From: a virus
Reading direction: 5' to 3' (one strand)
Virus record (IMG/VR): IMGVR_UViG_3300013195_000003
Span: 41,080-105,079 of that record
Length of the DNA stretch: 64,000 nt
Below, one piece after another: positions 32,219-40,108 of the stretch. Below the pieces are notes generated by a model that saw only the letters and a list, made by a program, of their open reading frames with translations, searched no databases and had not been told where the DNA came from. How positions within the stretch are numbered: position 1 is the first letter of the stretch; the number at the start of each line of letters is the position of its first letter. The position numbers and the translations under genes are program-made.

Positions 32219-32224
32219 TATAAT
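32219..32224 (+). promoter_or_regulatory. -10 box TATAAT with A/C-rich leader
   Basis: 21 nt before the ATG at 32246; the leader TTCAACAACAGCAAACGACC matches the others in this block. Confidence 0.55.
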
Positions 32225-32245
32225 TTCAACAACAGCAAACGACCA

Positions 32246-32407
32246 ATGCGCTTCGCTCTCCTCATCGCCACCCTCATCGCTGGTGGGTTCATCGGCACCA
32301 ACGCCATCACCGCTGTCTCTCAGATGCAGGACACACGGATGGAGCGGTTCTGTCAGGCAGTGCCCGTGGGTGCATCCTACGACGACGCCTGCGCTAAGTA
32401 TCGCTAA
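32246..32407 (+). CDS. Tiny exported or membrane protein
   Basis: 53 aa. Hydrophobic residues 3-22 (FALLIATLIAGGFIGTNAIT) suggest a signal or membrane segment. The remainder has two Cys (C39, C50) that could form a disulfide outside the cytoplasm. ATG set by promoter spacing. Function unknown. Confidence 0.55.
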   Translation: MRFALLIATLIAGGFIGTNAITAVSQMQDTRMERFCQAVPVGASYDDACAKYR

Positions 32408-32436
32408 CCGTAGCGCTGCTAAGTATACCTAACTCA

Positions 32437-32468
32437 CGTCCCCTCTGACTGTTAATTAAGGGGGGGCG
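32437..32468 (+). terminator. Possible terminator at the end of the early block
   Basis: Stem CGTCCCC / GGGGGCG with a 17-nt loop and a short TTTG tail. Weak by shape, but it lies exactly between the early G+C-rich genes and the late baseplate block. The rest of 32408-32582 shows only a CTAAATAT site at 32520 (a poor late-promoter match). Confidence 0.45.
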
Positions 32469-32582
32469 TTTGTATAGAGAATTCGCCAAGCGCAATCTAT
32501 AACGAACCGATTTCGAGAGCTAAATATTGAAGGAATGAAAATATTTTTCGCTAGTAAAAACGCCCCTTAGAGTTTTTTTGAA

Positions 32583-32801
32583 ATGACACGTCGTAAAAAA
32601 TATTGGACAATTGCAGCGCCCCACAGTGGAAACTTTGTGAAGGGTATGATATATTGGAAGGAGGACTCCAGCTGGCAGTCCGATCCAGAATCTGCACATC
32701 ATTTCAGGTCTAATGAGACTGCAGAGAAAAAACTGAGTAACATCATTAAAACGAAACCCAATGCAAGAGTCGTCAAAGTTGACCCCAACAACACAAATTG
32801 A
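32583..32801 (+). CDS. Small basic protein of unknown function
   Basis: 72 aa. Starts TRRKKYWTIAAPHSGNFVKG and has FRSNETAEKKLSNIIKTKP. Marks the start of the late block; overlaps the next gene by 41 nt. Not recognised. Confidence 0.6.
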   Translation: MTRRKKYWTIAAPHSGNFVKGMIYWKEDSSWQSDPESAHHFRSNETAEKKLSNIIKTKPNARVVKVDPNNTN

Positions 32802-33003
32802 TATTAAAGAGTATGTAAAACTCTTAGAGGAGCGAATTGTTTCTTTAGAGCAAGAGTTATCGAAAGTACCTGATGCTATGACCAGCTCGAAGTTTTGGTT
32901 TAGGCGTCCTGGGAGAGTTGAGCACGAACCTTTAGGGAAGTACTTGGAAGATTTAGAGAAGCGTGTACAAGCGATTGAGTTAAGGCAAGAACTCGGATTA
33001 TGA
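32761..33003 (+). CDS. Small coiled-coil protein
   Basis: 80 aa. Two heptad stretches, IKEYVKLLEERIVSLEQEL and LGKYLEDLEKRVQAIEL, with a basic Trp-containing linker. Possibly a trimeric linker or scaffold beside the large structural gene that overlaps its stop (ATGA). Confidence 0.6.
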   Translation: MQESSKLTPTTQIDIKEYVKLLEERIVSLEQELSKVPDAMTSSKFWFRRPGRVEHEPLGKYLEDLEKRVQAIELRQELGL

Positions 33004-36000
33004 CATACGGCGGGCATCCAGACGGAAGGAATAGTTGGGGATCAACCTATGGGATGGAAGGTGGTCTGTCGATCACTTCGCCCGTACATAATTCTCCGAC
33101 TGGTGGAGGTTTTGGATTTCTTGCAAGGAATTACTTTTCTTCCGAGTCTGTAGTTCCTCGTCTAGGACCCGTTGATGACGAAGAGTATATCGAGTATTAT
33201 TTCACACTGACACCATTGAGTGGTGATGGAGAATCTGATAGGTGTACGAATTACCAACCCACACGTATTAACATCATTTCAGAAGACGAGCAATACTTTA
33301 CGATGTGGGTATGCGACAGCTATACCGAGCGCGTAGCTGTTCGCAATCCGACTGGTGAATTTAAACCAGGGGAGACACTAACAGGTGCCAATGGGGCGAC
33401 TGCAGTTATTAAGGACTGGCATCGTTTCAGGGAAAGTAATGCGTTGCATATTATTGAGTTTGAGGAAGGGACTGCTAATGGGTCATTTCCGAATCATAAT
33501 GTAACAGGGTCTTCCAGCGGGGCGACCGCCGAGTGTATTTCTGGATTCAATAATATTGAGGTATCAACAGACCTAGGATTATCATTTACTGGACTCCCTG
33601 TTGCTGTTCCAGCTCAGAGTCCTGTGATTGGCACCATAAGCGGGTTCTACACCTATCCAAAGCGTGTGGGGTATGTCAAGTATATGCCACCGCGTTGCAC
33701 GACCCTTCTAGACGTTGCTGAGGAGATCGCTGAATATCCTAATCAGACTCCTGGATGGAAGAAGTCTTTATCGAAGAATAAGAATATTGATTGTACGTTC
33801 ATACCTTTTCTTGAAGCTGTACAAGCAGAATATGAATCTAATACCTGGGGAGCAAAAGAAATTCAGGATAGAAGGGAGAGTACAAGGAAGAGACAAGTTA
33901 ATACTGGTGTGTTTAAGTCTGTTCCAATTGCAGGTACAGATGAATCATTAGACAACTATCAATTAATACCTGTTGTCTTTAAAAATATCCATCCAGCAAA
34001 CACTGACCCCAGTTATGCTAAGAAGCAAGATGAGAGTGGTGGTCCAGCTTTGATTAGTCAGAGTGGTGATCGTTTAAGTTTCTTAGATGGTGGTGGTACT
34101 GACGAAAATGCTGCATTAAGTATTCGTCGTCAATCTGGTGGTGCTGCATTTTTTGCAATTGATCCTAATGCCAAGAATGGATTGGGAGTTGTTATTGCAG
34201 TTAGTCAGCAAGTAGAAGTAGAGATTGAATTAGAGTGGGACGATAATCCTGACACTGAAGGTACAGCTTTAGGTACTGTACAAATCGAGAATGCATCCTG
34301 GGAACAAAAGGGCGAAAAAGGTAGTCAACTCCGAACCATTACAATTGGCGAGAATATTGGTGGTGAAGGTATACCATTGAAGAGCAAAAGAAATCGTTGT
34401 GTTGAAGCTGGTCTTAAGAAAGGGCACCAAGATTTCTTTAACAAAGTGCAAGATTATATTACTTGTGGAGAACCTTTTACTAAGAAGGAATTTAAAGATT
34501 TAACTAGAGGAATGTCTCAGTCATCTGAGATTGATAACAACTATAAAGAGATTCAAGTTTGTACCGAAGATGATGCGGACGTAACTGACACTAAGATTGA
34601 ACCGAACTATGAAGATAGTGCGGATGTGATGAAAGAATCCAAGACATTCTTCTGCGACTTGGGACCTGCATATGATTATTCAATTGCGGCTTTGGATTAT
34701 ATGGACCTGGCATTTAATAATCTAGACACCAAGGTTCCAAGTCAAACGTTTGTAGAGGTACCTCAGGAGCTGTTTACACACGGATTTAGAACTGTTCCTC
34801 CTCCGACAGAGTTTCTGAAGTGGTCGATCTTCCGTTATGACCCTCATAGAAATACTGAGAAGGTAATGGCAATTACTGTTCAGGGTCAATGGGTCTGTAC
34901 TACAGTGTCTTATTTTGAGACTCAAACGGTTCCTGGTACACCCCCTACTGGTAATCCTGGTGATCCCGATTATGATCCTGGTACAGACGATGAAGAGGTT
35001 GAAGTTGAAGTTGGAAACCCGTCATTCGGTGTAGGATTCTCAAAAACTTTCAATACTGATCTCACAGTTGAGTCTAATTGGGACACACATAGAGACAACT
35101 TAAAAGCAGCTGTGGAAAATCAGGGCAATCCTGACTCTACTACTCTGATGGCAGAGATGGTTGAGTTTATGGATGTCTCCGAAACTACTTTAGACATTTA
35201 TGATTACGATGCAAGTGACTTCCCCAGCTATGGTTATATTGAATTAAACAACTATGATGTCGAAGGAAGAGGTCTGGCAGAGGTTAATCCAGTTAATGTG
35301 GGATTTGGATATCTACAAGAACCTACAGTTACAGTTAGCGAACCTGATTTATCAGACGGAACATACCCTGAGATCGAAGCTCAGATTGTTGCTGGACGTG
35401 TAACTGGGTTTGATATTGTAAAATCTGGTAGTGGATATGCTCAAGAACCGATTGTTACCATTGAAGAACCCACCACAGAGATTACAGGCACTGGAGATAT
35501 ATCAGCAGGCAGTAGATATATCCAAAATATTGGATTTGGCAACTTAGATTTCTTTGAAAGATTGTTTGTTGGTGTTCGTGTTAGTGTCCCAGGCAGTGGA
35601 TTTACCTTCAATGAGGTCTTAAGAGTCCTTCCTGGCGTTGTTATGAACGTTACTGCGGATGGAACTAACATTTTGACTATCAATGAGGTACTGTTTGAGT
35701 CGGAAATTGAAGATGCGAACCCTGGAATGTTGCTCGAAGGCACTGATGTGAACAATTTGACGATTCAAACCATTGATATTGTCGCTAATCAGATCACTGT
35801 GAGCGGTAATGTTGCAGCTGGGACCTATGAAGTCAATACTGAGCGCACAATTTTAATGACTTATGCTTCTAGTATCACCCAAACTGGAGCTAATTTAGTG
35901 TTTACTGCGCCATCTGCGGTACAAGCGACTGCTAGAGCGCAACTTTATGTCGGAAATAGGTTCGGAACCTCCTATAAATATGCTGATAGTCGTGAAATTG

Positions 36001-36131
36001 CGCATTACGACGGCGTTACAGATAATGGTGACGGAACTTTTACGCTCCAAAACATACAAAGAGGGCAAAAAGAGACCGATGTGAAGCGTCATTTGCGCGG
36101 AGACCACATTTTATTACACTCAACGATCTAA
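33000..36131 (+). CDS. Large virion structural protein of unknown type
   Basis: 1043 aa, coupled to the previous gene by ATGA. Glycine-rich start, then beta-rich sequence with FKPGETLTGANGATAVI, a decoration-type module also seen in the DUF4815 protein. GSGYAQEPIVTIEEP near 780 is the same repeat found in the subtilase and gp7-like genes. A Pro/Gly/Asp-rich linker lies near 645. The end (REIAHYDGVTDNGDGTFTLQ) is typical of tail proteins. Located just before the PAAR tip, so a hub or tail-tip part is likely; a gp5 or gp53 identity could not be confirmed. Confidence 0.65.
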   Translation: MTYGGHPDGRNSWGSTYGMEGGLSITSPVHNSPTGGGFGFLARNYFSSESVVPRLGPVDDEEYIEYYFTLTPLSGDGESDRCTNYQPTRINIISEDEQYFTMWVCDSYTERVAVRNPTGEFKPGETLTGANGATAVIKDWHRFRESNALHIIEFEEGTANGSFPNHNVTGSSSGATAECISGFNNIEVSTDLGLSFTGLPVAVPAQSPVIGTISGFYTYPKRVGYVKYMPPRCTTLLDVAEEIAEYPNQTPGWKKSLSKNKNIDCTFIPFLEAVQAEYESNTWGAKEIQDRRESTRKRQVNTGVFKSVPIAGTDESLDNYQLIPVVFKNIHPANTDPSYAKKQDESGGPALISQSGDRLSFLDGGGTDENAALSIRRQSGGAAFFAIDPNAKNGLGVVIAVSQQVEVEIELEWDDNPDTEGTALGTVQIENASWEQKGEKGSQLRTITIGENIGGEGIPLKSKRNRCVEAGLKKGHQDFFNKVQDYITCGEPFTKKEFKDLTRGMSQSSEIDNNYKEIQVCTEDDADVTDTKIEPNYEDSADVMKESKTFFCDLGPAYDYSIAALDYMDLAFNNLDTKVPSQTFVEVPQELFTHGFRTVPPPTEFLKWSIFRYDPHRNTEKVMAITVQGQWVCTTVSYFETQTVPGTPPTGNPGDPDYDPGTDDEEVEVEVGNPSFGVGFSKTFNTDLTVESNWDTHRDNLKAAVENQGNPDSTTLMAEMVEFMDVSETTLDIYDYDASDFPSYGYIELNNYDVEGRGLAEVNPVNVGFGYLQEPTVTVSEPDLSDGTYPEIEAQIVAGRVTGFDIVKSGSGYAQEPIVTIEEPTTEITGTGDISAGSRYIQNIGFGNLDFFERLFVGVRVSVPGSGFTFNEVLRVLPGVVMNVTADGTNILTINEVLFESEIEDANPGMLLEGTDVNNLTIQTIDIVANQITVSGNVAAGTYEVNTERTILMTYASSITQTGANLVFTAPSAVQATARAQLYVGNRFGTSYKYADSREIAHYDGVTDNGDGTFTLQNIQRGQKETDVKRHLRGDHILLHSTI

Positions 36132-36132
36132 T

Positions 36133-36822
36133 ATGGCAGCTTTAGCACTACAAACTGGCGTATGTACTGGTCACGCTTGCTGGCCACCGATGGGTTATGG
36201 ACCTTCTTTGGCACAAACAGTGCGTGTAACGAAGATTGCACCCCTCCACGACACTGTTGTGCGTCTTCCTCACTGCAAACCTTGCGGAAAAAACCCTGCT
36301 TGCCACCCTGGAGCAGTGGTAGCGTCTACAAAAAATGTACTTGCTGGTACAGATGTTCCTGGAATTCCGTTAGTTGTGCCCAAATCTGGTGATCCAGAGA
36401 CTGAAGCAATCCTAACTGCCCTTGCACCTAAGCTTTGTGCAACTAGATTACCAATTGCAAGGATATCAGATTCTTGTGGTTGCGGTTCTGCGGTCGCTGT
36501 GGGCGCTCCTAACGTCCTTCTGGGCACTGGTGCTGGGGCAGCAACGTCTATGGCGAAAGCAGCGGTTGCTGGGGGCGTTGGTGCTGTTGCTGCATTAGGT
36601 GCTGCCGCGGCCATCTTTACAATTGCTGGAATGGCTGCTAGTATGTTAGGGTCTGCAGGCGGCGGAGGTGGCGGTGGATCTTCTGAAGATCCGTCATTTG
36701 ACATCGACGAAGCTGCAGGTGACCAGGAATATGATCCATCTGTCACTAAAACTATTGGTGGAAGAGGTGGATTGTCTACTGGCAAAGACGCATCAACCAT
36801 TTCTACAACTTACTGCGATTAA
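36133..36822 (+). CDS. PAAR-like spike tip protein with hydrophobic helix
   Basis: 229 aa. N-terminal TGVCTGHACWPP and the later CGCGSAVAVGAPNVLLG follow the PAAR pattern (repeated G.PNV and Cys/His), with metal candidates C11, H14, C16, H47, C48, C51, C57, H58, C115 and C117. Unlike the short T4 gp5.4, it then has a hydrophobic alanine-rich helix (about 138-175), a run of seven Gly and an acidic tail. It would cap the central spike and pierce the outer membrane. The helix might insert into a membrane on injection (inference). Confidence 0.75.
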   Translation: MAALALQTGVCTGHACWPPMGYGPSLAQTVRVTKIAPLHDTVVRLPHCKPCGKNPACHPGAVVASTKNVLAGTDVPGIPLVVPKSGDPETEAILTALAPKLCATRLPIARISDSCGCGSAVAVGAPNVLLGTGAGAATSMAKAAVAGGVGAVAALGAAAAIFTIAGMAASMLGSAGGGGGGGSSEDPSFDIDEAAGDQEYDPSVTKTIGGRGGLSTGKDASTISTTYCD

Positions 36823-36824
36823 TT

Positions 36825-36962
36825 ATGGCACTCTACGGCAAGTCTATGGGTTATACGCCCGCTCGTCCGAAGAAAACTCGTCAAGGCAAGTCTCCTAATA
36901 GTAAGCTTTCCGCTTCTTCCCGCAATGGCGCTAAGAAAGCGTACCGTGGTCAGGGTAAATGA
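36825..36962 (+). CDS. Tiny basic protein
   Basis: 45 aa, very basic (ALYGKSMGYTPARPKKTRQG, then KKAYRGQGK). The ATG is 2 nt after the previous stop and its own stop overlaps the next ATG. Short basic proteins in this place occur in cyanophage baseplate clusters; perhaps a packing or assembly peptide. Confidence 0.65.
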   Translation: MALYGKSMGYTPARPKKTRQGKSPNSKLSASSRNGAKKAYRGQGK

Positions 36963-37138
36963 GACCCGAAACCCGCAAATCTATGGAGATGTTGTTCACT
37001 GCTAAGTGGAATTTACCCAAAGCAGCGAAACACTGTGGTCTTACTAACAAAGAAATGAAGATCACGTTCAACGAATACTGTACATTCCACCCTCCGACCT
37101 ACAATCGCGATGAAGAAACTTCTGTATGTCTCCCGTGA
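36959..37138 (+). CDS. Small helical protein in the baseplate cluster
   Basis: 59 aa. ATGA overlap with the previous gene. Sequence RKSMEMLFTAKWNLPKAAKH then GLTNKEMKITFNEYC looks like a helix-turn-helix pair. Could bind DNA or another protein. Overlaps the next gene by 29 nt. Confidence 0.6.
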   Translation: MRPETRKSMEMLFTAKWNLPKAAKHCGLTNKEMKITFNEYCTFHPPTYNRDEETSVCLP

Positions 37139-37622
37139 CACCGAATTAGCGCTCATTGAAGCGTTGACTTACAGAATTCAGATGATGGAATTGGATTGGG
37201 ATCCTAAAGATACGTGCTTTTTGTGCGTATCACCCGATTATTCCGCAATTGTGACTCAGCTTTTGGCACATTGGCTCTCTAAAGACGGTGAAATGTACCA
37301 TATTGAGTCTGTTAACGTCCCATTTCCCGATGAAGACAAGTATGAGTACGAAATTACCTTCGCTCAGAACCTTATGGACTGGAAATGGATGTGGAAACGC
37401 TTCGTTTTGATCGAAGCTGGCGTGATTAGAGGTGGAAATTACACTTGGATCACTGATGTCCTCAAAAATATTGCTCCAGAGTGCGAATTTACAACTCTGG
37501 CAATGTACGAAAACGTTCATAGCAACTTTGAGAGTGATATTGTCGGAAAAATCTACGACAATAATTCCGAAGATCTTCATTTTTGGTGGGAAAGACCCAA
37601 TAATCACTGGACTGGGCGCTGA
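37110..37622 (+). CDS. Phosphoribosyltransferase-like protein
   Basis: 170 aa. The segment FVLIEAGVIRGGNYT (about 108-122) has the hydrophobic strand plus G-rich loop of PRTase-type PRPP sites (hhhhE..hh.GG.T). The rest is aromatic and acidic, with a WWERPNNHWTGR end. The usual second Asp of the loop is missing, so it may bind but not catalyse. Followed by a strong terminator whose loop contains its stop codon. Role beside baseplate genes unknown. Confidence 0.5.
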   Translation: MKKLLYVSRDTELALIEALTYRIQMMELDWDPKDTCFLCVSPDYSAIVTQLLAHWLSKDGEMYHIESVNVPFPDEDKYEYEITFAQNLMDWKWMWKRFVLIEAGVIRGGNYTWITDVLKNIAPECEFTTLAMYENVHSNFESDIVGKIYDNNSEDLHFWWERPNNHWTGR

Positions 37623-37636
37623 TGCGCCCTTTTTTT
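37614..37636 (+). terminator. Rho-independent terminator
   Basis: Perfect 6-bp stem GGGCGC / GCGCCC with a TGAT loop, followed by seven T. The TGA stop codon of the previous gene lies in the loop. Confidence 0.9.
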
Positions 37637-37641
37637 GTCCA

Positions 37642-37649
37642 ACTAAATA
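37642..37649 (+). promoter_or_regulatory. Possible late promoter ACTAAATA
   Basis: Six of eight bases match TATAAATA; it lies 6 nt after the terminator and 57 nt before the ATG at 37707. Would serve the gp25-gp6-gp7 operon. Confidence 0.35.
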
Positions 37650-37706
37650 AAACGTCGGGATAGAACCCCGTAAAAAGTTCTCCTGCAAACCATTAGGAGA
37701 CGATTG

Positions 37707-37865
37707 ATGTCCATTCCTCGCAAGACACCTGTAGATTATGGCGACCAGTTTATTAAATCTGGTATGGTACTCATTACCGATCAGAGAGCTGACGCATTAT
37801 TAAGAAAAGCGAGTAAAAAGAGACAGGTTCCCCAACCTGACTATACAGAAAGGTTCGAGAACTAG
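37707..37865 (+). CDS. Small protein at the head of the gp25 operon
   Basis: 52 aa. A TAGGAG ribosome site (37695-37700) fixes the ATG. Sequence IPRKTPVDYGDQFIKSGMVL then a basic helix LLRKASKKRQ. Not recognised; perhaps a small baseplate or assembly factor. Confidence 0.65.
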   Translation: MSIPRKTPVDYGDQFIKSGMVLITDQRADALLRKASKKRQVPQPDYTERFEN

Positions 37866-37892
37866 TATACATACTAAAGATCCCTAACTACA

Positions 37893-38291
37893 ATGCCGAG
37901 AGAGGTTAAATTTAAGGATTTATCCATCTCGATGGGTATTAATCCCGTTACTAAGGATGTACTCAACACCACAGGTGAAGCTGCGGTGAAAAGGGCGTTG
38001 TATAATATTATTTCAACACGTAAAGGAGAGAGGTTCTATAGACCCGACCTCGGTAGTAATATTGCTGATCTTTTATTTGAACCTCTCGATGCTGCTACAG
38101 CTTCTTTGATATCTTTAGAGATAGAATTTGTTATACGGAAGTATGAACCAAGAGTAAATTTGATTCGTGCTGACGTTGATCTAAACTATGACAATAACGG
38201 TTTCGATGTGGTTATCGCATTTGAGATTATCGGTGTGGAAACAGATGTGCAGGTACGCGAAGTAGAATTCTTCTTAGAACGAACTCGATAA
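37893..38291 (+). CDS. 25: Baseplate wedge subunit gp25
   Basis: 132 aa, the usual length. Conserved features of the gp25/GpW fold: VKRALYNIISTRKGERFYRPDLGSNI, split here as VKRALYNIISTRKGER and FYRPDLGSNIADLLFEP, with the EPR and acidic end typical of the lysozyme-like baseplate family (no catalytic role). It joins gp6 and gp7 in the wedge. The stop overlaps the gp6 start by one base, matching the T4 order. Confidence 0.93.
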   Translation: MPREVKFKDLSISMGINPVTKDVLNTTGEAAVKRALYNIISTRKGERFYRPDLGSNIADLLFEPLDAATASLISLEIEFVIRKYEPRVNLIRADVDLNYDNNGFDVVIAFEIIGVETDVQVREVEFFLERTR

Positions 38292-40105
38292 TGTCTTACA
38301 TTCAGGTTGCTAATTTAGACTTTGATCAGGTAAAGAGATCGCTGAAAGAGTATTTACGCTCTAATAGCGATTTTACTGATTACGACTTTGAAGGTTCGAC
38401 TCTTTCGACCCTGATCGATCTACTTGCCTATAACACCTACTACACGGCGTTTAACGCCAATATGGTAGTCAATGAGGCGTTCCTTACTTCCGCCACTCTC
38501 AGAGACAATGTGGTGTCTCTGGCGAAGCAAATAGGATATGTTCCTAAGTCAACTGTTGCTCCTACAGCTGTTGTTAGTTTAGTAGCAGATTACAGTTCCG
38601 AACAGAGAGTTCCTGATCAGGCAAAACTCCCCAGAGGTTCTCAATTTGTTACTAGAATCAACGGTGTATCATATTCCTTCATTACTGTAAGGGATTATGT
38701 CGAAAGTGTAGATTCTAGAGACATTGCCACTTTTAATGATGTAGAGATTAAAGAAGGCAATTACGTAATTGAAAATTTCACTTTCAATTCGGCTATTCCG
38801 CAACGCTTCATTTTAAGAAACCCAAATATCGATACCAGCACTATTAGGGTAACTGTTAGGGAAACGCTGGACAATACAAATGTTACTGAATATCAGTTAG
38901 CTTCCAATATCATTGGATATGACGGATCATCTAATATTTTCTTTATTCAAGAAGGTGAAGATGAGAGATATGAGATTATTTTTGGCGATGGAGTCTTAGG
39001 CACTAAGCTTACTACTAATAACTTCATCGAAGTTTCTTATATCACGACTAACGGTTCTGATGCAAACGCTGCAAGAGTGTTTACTTACTCTGCCGTCTTA
39101 GAGGATACTGTCGGTAACATTAATTATTCACCTACTATTACACTTACCACAGTATCGGCTGCTGGAGGAGGAGAAGAACTTGAATCAATCGATAGTATTA
39201 AAACAAACGCTCCAAAAGTTTTCAATGCGCAAAATCGAGCGGTTACCGCAGATGACTACGAATCCGTTATCCGTAATATTTACCCTGCGATTGCTGACAT
39301 TGTTTGCTATGGTGGAGAAGAAGCAGATCCTCCCGAATATGGGAAGGTCAAAATTGTAATCAAACCTCGTTTTGCGACTAAGTTGTCGCAATACACGAAA
39401 AATTTGATTGGACAAGAATTAAAGAAGTATGCAGTAGTGTCGGTTACTCCCGAAATTATTGATCCTTCCATCATTTACGTTGAATTAGACTCTAAGGTTT
39501 ATTTTAACCAGTCTAAGACAACTCTTAACGAGTCTCAGTTAAAAGCTGGTGTTATTAGTTCTCTTGAGGCATATAAAACGACTTCTGATTTAGAAAAATT
39601 TAACGGTCGCTTTAAGTATAGTCGTGTTGTTGGTATTATTGACTCTACAAACAATTCGATCACCTCTAACGAGACGAGTATCACACTCAGAAAGGATTTT
39701 TATCCCGTTATGAATACTGTTACTCAATATGAAATTTGTTATCAAAACCCACTCTCTTCTGGATGTACTCATCCATCTGTTCAGAGTACAGGATTCGTAA
39801 TTGCAGAGTTTCCTAGCGATGTCGTTTACTTAGCTGACGATCAAGTGGGAAATGTTTACCTTTATAAGATTGACGCAACTACAAAAGACCGTTTTGTGCT
39901 GAATCCTCAGCAAGGAACTGTTGATTATATCAAAGGAGAGGTAATGTTGAATCGGTTAAATATAATCAAGGGAACGTATGATGATAACAAGATTGAACTT
40001 CGTGTTCAACCTAAAAATAAAGACATTTATGCACTTCGTGAAGCATACTTAACTCTTGATTTAACAACTAGCGTCTTCCTCATTCAAAAAGAATCGTTAA
40101 TCTGA
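38291..40105 (+). CDS. 6: Baseplate wedge subunit gp6 (J-like)
   Basis: 604 aa, near the size of T4 gp6. N-terminal IQVANLDFDQVKRSLKEYLR and the LIDLLAYNTYYTAFNANMV segment are hallmark gp6 sequence. The central J-like part includes FNAQNRAVTADDYESVIRN. gp6 forms the ring that holds wedges together around the hub. TAATG coupling with gp25 and a 3-nt gap to the next gene. Confidence 0.92.
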   Translation: MSYIQVANLDFDQVKRSLKEYLRSNSDFTDYDFEGSTLSTLIDLLAYNTYYTAFNANMVVNEAFLTSATLRDNVVSLAKQIGYVPKSTVAPTAVVSLVADYSSEQRVPDQAKLPRGSQFVTRINGVSYSFITVRDYVESVDSRDIATFNDVEIKEGNYVIENFTFNSAIPQRFILRNPNIDTSTIRVTVRETLDNTNVTEYQLASNIIGYDGSSNIFFIQEGEDERYEIIFGDGVLGTKLTTNNFIEVSYITTNGSDANAARVFTYSAVLEDTVGNINYSPTITLTTVSAAGGGEELESIDSIKTNAPKVFNAQNRAVTADDYESVIRNIYPAIADIVCYGGEEADPPEYGKVKIVIKPRFATKLSQYTKNLIGQELKKYAVVSVTPEIIDPSIIYVELDSKVYFNQSKTTLNESQLKAGVISSLEAYKTTSDLEKFNGRFKYSRVVGIIDSTNNSITSNETSITLRKDFYPVMNTVTQYEICYQNPLSSGCTHPSVQSTGFVIAEFPSDVVYLADDQVGNVYLYKIDATTKDRFVLNPQQGTVDYIKGEVMLNRLNIIKGTYDDNKIELRVQPKNKDIYALREAYLTLDLTTSVFLIQKESLI

Positions 40106-40108
40106 TAA

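Noticed and set aside
33000-36131. Assignment of the 1043-aa protein as gp5 lysozyme hub or gp53
   Set aside because: No lysozyme motif, OB fold or triple-helix needle repeats can be seen, and length and sequence do not fit gp53.
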